64,000 nt of DNA from Streptomyces fructofermentans (GTDB lineage: Bacteria; Actinomycetota; Actinomycetes; Streptomycetales; Streptomycetaceae), in assembly GCF_014651055.1 (NCBI RefSeq), contig NZ_BMWD01000005.1, positions 124,001 through 188,000 of the forward strand, in the 5' to 3' direction. This document shows, piece after piece, positions 54,959 to 62,807 of this stretch. The notes beneath the pieces were generated by a model. That model ran no database searches and was not told the DNA's origin. It saw only the letters and a list, made by a program, of their open reading frames with translations. The position numbers and the translations under genes were made by a program. Each line of letters opens with the position of its first letter. The stretch's first letter is position 1.

Positions 54959-54981
54959 GGGGTCCGGCGCCTCCGGACCCC
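54959..54981 (+). terminator. Terminator-like hairpin after the kinase gene
   Basis: Perfect 9-bp arms GGGGTCCGG and CCGGACCCC with a CGCCT loop, starting four bases after the kinase stop, between convergent genes. Confidence 0.65.
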
Positions 54982-55001
54982 GCCCCGCCGCCCGCGCCGG
55001 G

Positions 55002-56186
55002 TCACGACCCGGAGCACTCCGGCACGTTCGGCAGCTTGTTCTCGGGCGAGCTGACGTAGATGTTCGAGATGTAGCCGCCGTACTGGGGCAGGTAGGCCCA
55101 CCAGTCGTTGTCGTACGGCGGCACCGACACGGCCTGCCCCTTGCGCTGGCAGCCCACCAGGACCTCCACCCCGGCGGGCAGTTGGGTGATCGGAGGGTTG
55201 CCCGTGGACGGGTCCCGGCGGACGTTCACGTGATCGCTCCAGGTTCCGAACCAGGTGCCGGCCGGAGCCGTCCCGCCGGGCACGTTCAGCGAGCGGGTCA
55301 GCCTGCCGATGTCGGTGTAGGCCTTCCCGTACGACGTGCCGACGGGATGGAGCGTCAGGACGGCCACGATGGTCCGGTCGCCCGAGCCCACGGTTCCGGT
55401 GCTGTGCAGGGCGGGACGGGTCAGGTCCAGGGCCGGGGCGTCCGGCGCGGCGTCGGACGCGGGCGAGCGTCCGCTCGCCGCCGAGGAGGTGCCCGCCGAG
55501 GAGGCACCCGTCGTGCAGGTGCCCGCCGGGAACGAGGAGCCCGCCCAGCCCTGCTTGACGGCCCACGGGCGGTCGAAGGCGCCGGCGATGCCGAAGTGCT
55601 GGTCGTAGCCGTCGGTCGCGCAGCGCGTGGACTGGCGCAGGTTGCCCATCACGAATTCGCGGACGGGAGCCGGCGCGGTCTCCAGGAGGTAGCGGTAGAT
55701 CCTCACCGTGTCGCGGGCGGACAGCGCGGTGTAGCCCCAGAAGCCCTCCTGCCCGGCGGGCGGCGGGTCGGTGTCGGTCAGCCCCACCTCGTCGATCATC
55801 CGCCGGACGATCCCGGAACCGCCGTTCGCGGACCAGTAGTGGTTGGCGGCCGCGTCGTCGCTCCCGCGCAGCATGGGTTCCAGACGGGCCCGGTCGGCGG
55901 CCGGTACGGAGTACGTCGGCGCGCGGCCGAGCAGGTAGTCCAGGGCGATCAGCAGTTTGACGACGGAGGCGGACCTGAACTTCGCGCTCGAGTCGAGCTG
56001 TTCGGTGAAGGTCCCGGTCTGCCGGTCGAAGACGGCGACCCCGGCGATGACGCCGTCGGGCACCCGGACGGCGGCGGTGGCCGGCGCGGATGCGCCGGTG
56101 GTCAGGACCAGCAGGGCGGCGGCGGACGCGAGGAGCGCTCTCCAGACGCGTCCCCCCGTCCCGGGCCGGCGTGCGATGCGGTGCAT
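55002..56186 (-). CDS. Secreted beta-lactamase-fold serine hydrolase with C-terminal SH3 domain
   Basis: 394 residues from ATG 56186, with AGGGGAG upstream. Signal peptide ALLASAAALLVLTTGASAPATA ends near residue 37. Active-site motifs: SxxK in SASVVKLL near 72, an SDD variant of SDN in RGSDDAAANHYW near 108, and KQG in VKQGWAGS near 208. The last 75 residues are an SH3b domain (DHVNVRRDPSTGNPPITQL, AGVEVLVGCQRKG, WWAYLPQYGGYISNIYV). A class A-like fold with an SH3 wall-binding domain suggests peptidoglycan binding rather than drug resistance. Convergent with the kinase gene. Confidence 0.88.
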   Translation of the reverse strand: MHRIARRPGTGGRVWRALLASAAALLVLTTGASAPATAAVRVPDGVIAGVAVFDRQTGTFTEQLDSSAKFRSASVVKLLIALDYLLGRAPTYSVPAADRARLEPMLRGSDDAAANHYWSANGGSGIVRRMIDEVGLTDTDPPPAGQEGFWGYTALSARDTVRIYRYLLETAPAPVREFVMGNLRQSTRCATDGYDQHFGIAGAFDRPWAVKQGWAGSSFPAGTCTTGASSAGTSSAASGRSPASDAAPDAPALDLTRPALHSTGTVGSGDRTIVAVLTLHPVGTSYGKAYTDIGRLTRSLNVPGGTAPAGTWFGTWSDHVNVRRDPSTGNPPITQLPAGVEVLVGCQRKGQAVSVPPYDNDWWAYLPQYGGYISNIYVSSPENKLPNVPECSGS

Positions 56187-57292
56187 GGCGTTGACTCCCC
56201 TGGGGACCGGGCGGGCCCGGCGGCTGCCTGGACCGCTCCGGTCGGACGTCGGGCTTCGGACGGTGCCGGACGGCGGCGCGGACGCGCGCCGCCGGGGCTT
56301 GTGCGGGGCCGCCGGGCTGCGCGAGGGTGAATCCGGCGTACCCGGCCCGCGAACGGGCCGTTCGGAGCCTAGGAGAGCGGCGGCCCCGGGGGTCCTGACG
56401 GATGTCAGGGTCCGTACCTGCGGGTCCACCGGCCCCGGGACGGGGATGCCGGACCACCGGCGCAGGACCGGCCGCCACCGGCCGGGCGCGTACCGTCCGA
56501 CCCGGCCGGCGCCCCCGGCAGGAGCCGCGTCTCGGCGCACGGCCTGCGCGCGTACGGCCGGATCGGCAGACGGCGATGGGCGGTCGGGACCATCGTCAGT
56601 GGTCCCGTCCGGGCGGCGGGCGTAGGCGCGGTGACCGTGCCCGTACCGGGGAGCCGGGCGGAGGCCCGCGTTCGGGCACGCGGTCCGTCCCGGCCGGTCG
56701 GCGCGCTGCGCGCGGGCCGTTGCTCCACGGGTACGGGCGCCCCGGGGGGTGTTCCCTCGCGCCGGACCGCTGTTTCCCCTGCCCGGCACCGGACTTCGGG
56801 TCCGCCGGGACGGGTGGCGCACCCCTGCCGCTCCATGACCCCGCGCCGGTCAGCGGCACGCGTCCGGTTCCGTGCGGCCCCCCGGCGAGCAGGCATTTCG
56901 CGCGGTGGAGGCGCTCCCAGCGTGGGCAGTGCGCGCCGCGCGGAGGGCACGCAAGGGCCCGCACATGCCGGTGGGCCGCGCCGGAGGCACAGTCGGTCCG
57001 GGCCGGTCGCGGTGGGCGAACCCGGCCCCGTGGGACGGGAGTTCGGCCGGGTGGGGCGCTGCCGTGAAGCGCGCGGCCGCTTCGGGCTCCGACCGGGCGG
57101 GGCCGTCCGGTCCACGGCGTCCCCGGGCGCCCCCTGTCCGGTCACGACGGTGCTCCGGACCGTGCCCGATTCGGCATGACTGCCGCGTTCCGGCGGGGGG
57201 CATGCATTCCGTGAACGTGTTCGAGCAGGAGGGATACCGACGGCGCGCGCAGGGCGGGGGTCATGAAGAGGCAGGCACGAGGAGGCGGTCCC
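56187..57292. other. 1.1-kb gap without a supported gene
   Basis: Long open frames occur on both strands, as expected from the high GC, but none has a ribosome site plus recognisable domain or consistent codon bias. Partly explained by promoters of the beta-lactamase-fold gene and the ATPase gene. Confidence 0.5.
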
Positions 57293-57763
57293 GTGATATC
57301 CGGGGCCTTCTCGTCGAAGAGGGTGAAACTGACCAAGACGAGGGAGGACCCGGCGGACGGGACGACCGGACGGCACGGCTTCTCCCAGCTCAGGCGCAGG
57401 CTGGGGCGGGCCGATCTCCGGGCGGTGCCCGAGGTCCGCAGGGCACTGAGGGAGATGCTCGCCCACTGGGGCAGGCCCGGCAGGTCCGAGGTGGCGGAAC
57501 TGCTGACCAGCGAGCTCGTCACCAACGCGCTCATCCACACCGACCACGACGCACTGCTGACCGCGACGGTCGGTCCACGCGGACTCCGCGTGGAAGTGCG
57601 GGACTTCGTGGGACGCAGGCCGATACTGCGGGTACCGAACGCCGACGACGGTACGCACGGCAGAGGCCTCGTCCTGGTGCAGTCCCTCGCGGACGCCTGG
57701 GGAGTCAGGGCGCACGGAGTGGGGAAGGCGGTGTGGTTCGAACTGGACGGGGGCGCGGCGTGA
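57293..57763 (+). CDS. RsbW-like anti-sigma regulatory ATPase/kinase
   Basis: 156 residues from GTG 57293, 7 bases after GAGGAGG; an upstream ATG at 57263 is less well placed. The HATPase_c fold is shown by the N-box ELLTSELVTNALIHTD, the VRDFVGRRPILR strand and the G-box HGRGLVLVQSLADAWGV, ending KAVWFELDG. Such small ATPases in Streptomyces act as anti-sigma factors or as partners of other regulators. No cognate antagonist gene lies next to it. Its stop codon sits in the loop of a terminator hairpin. Confidence 0.92.
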   Translation: MISGAFSSKRVKLTKTREDPADGTTGRHGFSQLRRRLGRADLRAVPEVRRALREMLAHWGRPGRSEVAELLTSELVTNALIHTDHDALLTATVGPRGLRVEVRDFVGRRPILRVPNADDGTHGRGLVLVQSLADAWGVRAHGVGKAVWFELDGGAA

Positions 57764-57779
57764 ACGCCGCGCCCCCGTC
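57746..57779 (+). terminator. Terminator hairpin with the ATPase stop codon in its loop
   Basis: Perfect 15-bp arms GACGGGGGCGCGGCG and CGCCGCGCCCCCGTC with loop TGAA, where TGA (57761-57763) is the stop codon. The left arm encodes the last five residues. Confidence 0.75.
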
Positions 57780-57813
57780 GGGGTGGTGGCCGCCCGGGCC
57801 CCCGGATTCCCGC

Positions 57814-58836
57814 TCAGCCGAACTGCTGCTCCAGGTCCTTCAGCTTGCGCTCAAGGGAGTCGAGTCGCGGTAGGGCCATTGTGTCGTCCTCCGCGGTGAG
57901 ATCGACCGTCATCGACTCGCCACCGCGCCGGACGGGCTGCAGCGAGGGGCGGGCGCGCACGGGGATGTCGGGCGATATGGCAGGCTCCGAGGAGACCTGC
58001 GCGGATGTCGCCGCGGGCAGCTCGGCCTGCCTGCCGCGACCGGTCAGTCCGCGGTGCCCGCGGGTGATCGCCTTGAGCCGCGCGCGGTCCAGCTTCTCCT
58101 GGTCGCGACGGCGCTGACGGTTCAGCTCCTTCTCACGCTTGTCCTCGCGGACCTCCTCCACCGCCTCGTCCAGGGTGCGCACACCCTCCAGGAGCATCAG
58201 CGACCAGGCGCCGAACGTCTCGCGCGGAGCCCGCAGCCAGCGGACGATCCGGATCTGCGGCAGCGGACGGGGGACCAGGCCCTGCTCGCGCAGGGCGGCG
58301 CGGCGCGTCTGCTTCAGCGCGCGGTCGAACAGCACCGCGGCCGACAGGGACATGCCGGCGAAGAAGTGCGGGGCACCCGCGTGGTCGAGACCCCGCGGGG
58401 CGTGCACCCAGTTGAACCACGCGGCCGCGGCCGCGAAGGTCCACACGAGTATCCGGGAGCCGAGGGCCGCGTCACCGTGGCTCGCCTCGCGGACCGCGAG
58501 CACGGAGCAGAACATGGCCGCGCCGTCCAGGCCGAACGGCACCAGGTACTGCCAGCCGCCGGAGAGATTCAGGTTCTGCTCGCCGAAGCCGACCAGGCCG
58601 TGGAACGACAGGGCCGCCGCCACCGCCGCACAGCAGAAGAGCAGGACGTAGGAAGCGGTGCCGTAGATCGCCTCCTTGCGCCTGCGGCGCTCCTCGCTGC
58701 GCTCCCACGAGTCGTCGGAACTCGCTTTCTCCCCGGCGCGCTTGCCTCGCGCGAGCACCGCAACCGCCGCCAGCAAGCCCAGGAGCAGCACGGCGCCCGG
58801 AAGCAGCCAGTTCAGCGATATGTCGGTCAGTCTCAT
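57814..58836 (-). CDS. DUF2637-domain membrane protein (SpdB-like)
   Basis: 340 residues from ATG 58836, 6 bases after AAGGGA. Six or so membrane helices in residues 5-195, including LNWLLPGAVLLLGLLAAVAV, ASYVLLFCCAAVAAALSFHG, LVPFGLDGAAMFCSVLAVRE and ILVWTFAAAAAWFNWVHAP, matching DUF2637 proteins, some of which are plasmid-spread proteins. The C-terminal 140 residues are charged, with DEAVEEVREDKREKELNRQR. A GGGCG-TAA-CGCCC inverted repeat lies at 58860-58872 and a palindrome at 59010-59021. Confidence 0.9.
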   Translation of the reverse strand: MRLTDISLNWLLPGAVLLLGLLAAVAVLARGKRAGEKASSDDSWERSEERRRRKEAIYGTASYVLLFCCAAVAAALSFHGLVGFGEQNLNLSGGWQYLVPFGLDGAAMFCSVLAVREASHGDAALGSRILVWTFAAAAAWFNWVHAPRGLDHAGAPHFFAGMSLSAAVLFDRALKQTRRAALREQGLVPRPLPQIRIVRWLRAPRETFGAWSLMLLEGVRTLDEAVEEVREDKREKELNRQRRRDQEKLDRARLKAITRGHRGLTGRGRQAELPAATSAQVSSEPAISPDIPVRARPSLQPVRRGGESMTVDLTAEDDTMALPRLDSLERKLKDLEQQFG

Positions 58837-58859
58837 CTGGGGTCCCTTGCATTGGGATA

Positions 58860-58872
58860 GGGCGTAACGCCC
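58860..58872. promoter_or_regulatory. Inverted repeat upstream of DUF2637 gene
   Basis: GGGCG-TAA-CGCCC, ending 23 bases before the start at 58836. Possible operator or hairpin in the leader. Confidence 0.35.
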
Positions 58873-59009
58873 GCCATAGTGGCCCAATCCCGTAGGTCCT
58901 CAGGGGGTTTCGGGGCAAGAGGCCGCCAAGGGAGTGCAAGAGGATGCGTGAGGGCGGCGATCTGCTCGAACTGCCGCGCGAGGAGCGGGAGTTGAGTTCG
59001 AGTTAGATT

Positions 59010-59021
59010 ACCCGTACGGGT
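59010..59021. promoter_or_regulatory. Perfect 12-bp palindrome ACCCGTACGGGT
   Basis: An unusually perfect palindrome in a lower-GC patch 174 bases upstream of the DUF2637 start. May be a regulator site; the regulator is unknown. Confidence 0.4.
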
Positions 59022-59183
59022 GGTTCCACGGAAAGCTCTTGCGGCTGGTGAGGATTTCGTGAAGCGACTGTGACCAAAGTGTCGGCCACGGCAGGCGGGG
59101 GCCCGCCGTCGGGGCCCCCGACACGGACCGGCACCTACGGCCGCACGTGGACCGGGGCCCCGGTCGACCCCGGCCCGAATCCG

Positions 59184-59711
59184 GCCCGAATCCGGTCCGA
59201 CCCCCGGGCCGCGCCTCGGCAGGGCCACGCGCCGCGGACAGTCCTGCGCTCCCGGCGGGCCGGGACGCCCTGGCCCCGCCCCGGCCGACCTCAGTCCGAA
59301 CCCGGGCCGACCCAGTCCGAATCCGGCCGTCCCTCGGCCGGAGTCCCGGCAGGGCCGTGCGCCGCGGGCGGTCCCGGGTTCTCGGCGGCCCGAATCCGGG
59401 CCGGGCCTCGGCTGGGCCCCGCCCCGGCCGAATCCGGGCCGACCCGGTCCGAATCCGGCCGTCCCTCGGCCGAAGTCCCGGCAGGGCCGTGCGCCGCGGG
59501 CGGTCCCGCGTTCCCGGCGGCCCGAACCCGGGGAGGGCCTCGGTCGCACCCAGGTCGACCCCGGTCCGGATTCGGGCCGACCCCCGCACCGCGGGCGCTC
59601 CTGGGCTCCCGTCGGGCCGGGACGCCCGGGCCGACCCAGTCCGAATCGGGCCGGCCCCCCGCAGGGTCGCGCACCGCCGGCGCTCCCGCGTTCTCGGCGG
59701 GCCGGGGCGCC
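59184..59711. repeat. 132-bp imperfect tandem repeat tract
   Basis: The phrase TCCGAATCCGGCCGTCCC recurs at 59316 and 59448, giving a 132-base period with two near-identical units and diverged flanking units from about 59184 and after 59580. The unit is a multiple of three, so frames stay open on the minus strand, but there is no ribosome site or domain. With the flanks it fills the gap 58837-59746, which holds no supported gene. Confidence 0.85.
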
Positions 59712-59746
59712 CCGGCCGGGGCGGCCGGACGCCGCGCGGCGGTGCC

Positions 59747-60625
59747 TCAGGCCGCCGCGGCCTCCGCCGTCAGCTTCGCCACGCGGACCGCCTCGGAGTT
59801 GCGGGGGCAGTTGGCGCAGGTGTCCTCGGGGTCGAGCGTGTAGTAGAAGCAGCAACTGGCCCGGTCCCGGGTCGGCAGGCACTCGCCGTTCGGACCGGCC
59901 ACCTCGCGGAACGCGGCCGAGCCCACGTACGGCTTGGCCGTGCCCGGCATCAGCAGCTCCAGCTCGGCCGCCGCGCGCCGCTCCTCGCCGAGCAGCCCGG
60001 CGACGTACCAGAGGCTCTCGACCACCTCGTCGGTCGCCATGCCCCACAGGGCCCGGCCCCGCCGCCGCATCCGGGGCCCGAACGCGCCGAGGAGCGGCTC
60101 CAGGTGTTCGGCCACGGAGGCGCGCACGGCCGCGCGCAGGGCCTCCTCGTCCGGCACCACGCGGGCGCCCGGCAGAGCCGCGGCCGGGTCGTCGGGCAGG
60201 CAGGCGAACTCTCCGACGCGGACGGAGACGCGGCCGGGCATGCGCTGGAACGTGACGTCCCCCACCGGCAGGCGGGGGACGCGGCGCAGCAGGAACCACG
60301 GCACCGTGATCAGCAGGCAGACCGGCCACGCGTACCGGTGCAGCCCGAAGGCCGCCACCACATCGGGCCGGGCGCGCTGTCCGTGGTCCGCGAGCACCTG
60401 CGCGTCGTCCCACGCCAGGAACGCGTCGAGGGCGGCACCGCCCGCGGCGAGTCCGGCCGCCGGGAAGTGCCCGCCGCCCGTCGGAGCCGGATCGTCGGGC
60501 CCCAGCTCCGTCACGCCGAGGCCGGGCAGCACCTCGGTCATCCGCGTGTACGCCGCCGTGAGGACCGGGCCGACGGGACGCACGACGCCGCCGGGCGCGG
60601 CTCCGGACACGGTGGGAGCGGACAT
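59747..60625 (-). CDS. FhuF-like siderophore-iron reductase (2Fe-2S)
   Basis: 292 residues from ATG 60625 (GTG 60643 possible). The C-terminus has CCFYYTLDPEDTCANCPR, the Cys-Cys-x10-Cys-x2-Cys site of FhuF-type 2Fe-2S proteins. Upstream are HRYAWPVCLLITVPWFLLRR and the long helix of the family. It reduces ferric iron in siderophores once imported, releasing Fe(II). A near-perfect iron box lies 26 bases upstream of the start, so it should be repressed in iron-replete cells. No siderophore genes are seen in the window. Confidence 0.9.
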   Translation of the reverse strand: MSAPTVSGAAPGGVVRPVGPVLTAAYTRMTEVLPGLGVTELGPDDPAPTGGGHFPAAGLAAGGAALDAFLAWDDAQVLADHGQRARPDVVAAFGLHRYAWPVCLLITVPWFLLRRVPRLPVGDVTFQRMPGRVSVRVGEFACLPDDPAAALPGARVVPDEEALRAAVRASVAEHLEPLLGAFGPRMRRRGRALWGMATDEVVESLWYVAGLLGEERRAAAELELLMPGTAKPYVGSAAFREVAGPNGECLPTRDRASCCFYYTLDPEDTCANCPRNSEAVRVAKLTAEAAAA

Positions 60626-60651
60626 GCGGGAACCCCGATTCACGATCGTTC

Positions 60652-60670
60652 GCAGGTAAGGCTTACCTTA
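60652..60670. promoter_or_regulatory. IdeR/DmdR-type iron box
   Basis: AGGTAAGGCTTACCT at 60654-60668 is a perfect palindrome around a central G. Across 19 positions it matches the known consensus TWAGGTWAGSCTWACCTWA at 17. It lies between the divergent FhuF-like and GntR genes. Confidence 0.85.
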
Positions 60671-60763
60671 CCCGACCGGGTCGAGGTTTACCCTGTTCTG
60701 TCGGGGCTGCTCCGGACCCCGCCCGCACACCCATCACACTGCCCACCCCCGCAGGAGGATCCC

Positions 60764-61690
60764 GTGGAGAAGGCCGGTTCGCGCGAGGCGTACGGCTCCG
60801 CAGGCGACCCCTCCGAAGCGGGGCCGGGCACACCCGCGCCGCGCGTACCGCCGCAGTTCCGCGCGGGCGGCGCGGGCCGGGAGCGGCCCGCGGTACGCGC
60901 CCCCGGGCCCGGCGCGGGCGCTGTGCCGAGCGGCGCGGCCGCGGCGGCCGGGCCTCCCGAGCGCACGGCCCGCGGCGAGCACACGCACAGCGAGGCGCCG
61001 ATCCCCCGGCCGCGCCTGACGCACGGGAGCGCCACCGGCGTGCCCGCCGTGTCCGCCGCCCCCCGGCCGGTGATCCAGCGCGCCTCCGTCCGGGGCCAGA
61101 TACTCGACGCGCTCCGGGCCGCGCTGGTCGGCGGCGACCTGGCCCCCGGCGAGGTGTACTCCGCGCCCGTCCTCGGCGAGCGCTTCGGCGTCTCGGCGAC
61201 CCCGGTGCGCGAGGCCATGCAGCAGCTCGCGATCGAGGGTGCCGTGGAGGTCGTCCCGAACCGGGGCTTCCGCGTCGTGCGGCGCGGCGCCCGCGAACTG
61301 GCCGAGCTGGCCGAGATACGGGCCCTGGTCGAGGTGCCCGTGATACTCCGCCTCGCCCGCACGGTCTCCGCGTCCTGCTGGGCCGAGCTGCGCCCCCTCG
61401 CCGAGGCCACGACCGCCGCCGCGGCGTGCGGCGACCGGGGGCGCTACGCCGAGTCGGACCGGGCCTTCCACGGGGCGCTGCTCGCCCTCGCGGGCAACCG
61501 CCAACTGGTCCGGATCGCCGACGAACTGCACCGCCGCGCCCAGTGGCCCCTCGCCGGCGCGCCGGCCTCCCGCCGCCGTGCCGACCTGCTGGCCGACGCG
61601 GCCCAGCACAGCGCGCTCCTGGACGCGTTGACGGCCCAGGACCTGCCCGCCGTGCAGTCCGTCGTGCACGCGCACTTCACGGACTGCTAG
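60764..61690 (+). CDS. GntR-family regulator (FCD/FadR subfamily) with long N-terminal extension
   Basis: 308 residues from GTG 60764, 5 bases after AGGAGG. About 100 disordered Pro/Ala/Gly-rich residues precede the winged helix VIQRASVRGQILDALRAALV, GERFGVSATPVREAMQQL and VEVVPNRGFRVVR. The effector domain follows (LAEIRALVEVPVILRLARTV, RAFHGALLALAGNRQLVRI). Such proteins sense organic acids or metabolites. The divergent iron-box gene is nearby, but a link to iron is unproven. Confidence 0.92.
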   Translation: MEKAGSREAYGSAGDPSEAGPGTPAPRVPPQFRAGGAGRERPAVRAPGPGAGAVPSGAAAAAGPPERTARGEHTHSEAPIPRPRLTHGSATGVPAVSAAPRPVIQRASVRGQILDALRAALVGGDLAPGEVYSAPVLGERFGVSATPVREAMQQLAIEGAVEVVPNRGFRVVRRGARELAELAEIRALVEVPVILRLARTVSASCWAELRPLAEATTAAAACGDRGRYAESDRAFHGALLALAGNRQLVRIADELHRRAQWPLAGAPASRRRADLLADAAQHSALLDALTAQDLPAVQSVVHAHFTDC

Positions 61691-61881
61691 CGGTACGCGC
61701 CCGCCCGGGCCGCGCTGCCGACCGGAGCCCGCCCCGCCCACCGCGCCTCGCACGCAGCCTCCGACGGGCCGACGGGCCGACAGCGCGACGGGGGAGTTCC
61801 GGCCCTTTCCGCCCCGCGCCCCGCCCCGCCGATGTCAACCGGCGGACCGAGGGCCCGGCAGGGCCGGCGGGGCGCTCGGGG

Positions 61882-62655
61882 TCAGGCCGTGGCCGCCGGC
61901 GGGGCCAACTGGGCCCCCAGCCACGTGGGTACGCCTCCCAGGAGCCGGAACAGCCGCCCCGCCTCGGCCCGCAGCCGTCCCGCCTCGGGCTCGCTCTCCG
62001 CGTCCGCCAGCGAGGCGAGCGCCGGAGCCGTGCCGACGAGGTAGCCCAACTCCTCGCGGATGCGCAGGGATTCCGCGAAGCCGTGCCGGGCCTCCGCCGA
62101 CTCGCCCTCGCGCAGGGCCAGTCCGGCGAGATGGCGCCAGGTGCAGGAGAGCAGCAGGGGGTCGTCCTGGGCCGTGGCGCCGGCGTGCGCGCGGCGGTAG
62201 GCCGCGCGGGCCGCCTGCGGGGAGTGGGCCAGGTTCTCGGCGAGCAGCCCGCGCCGGAAGTCGAGCAGGGCCCGCCCGGGAGCGCCCGGCGCGATCAGCG
62301 CCGCCGCCCGGCCGAGCGCTGCCCGTGCCTCGTCGGCCCGGTCGCGCACCGCGAGCAGCGTGGCGGCGTAGGCCAGTTGGCCGCGTTCGCACGCCGCCGC
62401 CCCCCGCTCGTCGTCGCTGCGGGCCAGCGCCTCCGCCGTGCGCAGCGCGTCCTCCGCCTCGGCCCACCCCTGTTCGGTGTAGAGACACCGTTCGACGAGG
62501 AGCGAGGCCCGCTGGAGCGCGAATCCCGGCGTGCGTGGTTCCAGGAGCGCGGCCGCGTCCGCCCAGCAGGCGCGCGAGCGCAACCGCCACACCGCGATCT
62601 GGAGTGGGTCGTCCCCGGCAGCAGTTCCGTAACCAGACATGGCGGAATACGCCAC
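61882..62655 (-). CDS. TPR-like helical repeat protein
   Basis: 257 residues from GTG 62655, which follows GGGGAGGG by 6 bases; ATG 62622 is too far from it. The protein is a series of helix pairs, for example WADAAALLEPRTPGFALQRA, GQLAYAATLLAVRDRADEAR, RAAYRRAHAGA and LAGLALREGESAEARHGFAE, typical of TPR superhelices. No catalytic motif or membrane helix. It lies upstream of no clear partner; a scaffold role is the usual guess. Confidence 0.8.
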   Translation of the reverse strand: MAYSAMSGYGTAAGDDPLQIAVWRLRSRACWADAAALLEPRTPGFALQRASLLVERCLYTEQGWAEAEDALRTAEALARSDDERGAAACERGQLAYAATLLAVRDRADEARAALGRAAALIAPGAPGRALLDFRRGLLAENLAHSPQAARAAYRRAHAGATAQDDPLLLSCTWRHLAGLALREGESAEARHGFAESLRIREELGYLVGTAPALASLADAESEPEAGRLRAEAGRLFRLLGGVPTWLGAQLAPPAATA

Positions 62656-62807
62656 GTTGCCCTCCCCGAGCACACCATTGAGCTGTTGAGTGGTGGCGGC
62701 ATCTCAGCACGAATCCGCTCGCCCGGCCAAGGGGGTGGGTGAAGGATTTCACAAAGTCGGGGGACAGAGGCCGCACTTGGTGCCCGCCGTCCGGCGACCC
62801 TGTGACC

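Noticed and set aside
56402..57179. Overlapping open frames in the 1.1-kb gap
   Set aside because: No ribosome sites and no recognisable domains.
59008..59589. 193-codon minus-strand open frame over the 132-bp repeat
   Set aside because: Same reason: repeats in phase, Arg/Pro-rich low-complexity product, no ribosome site.
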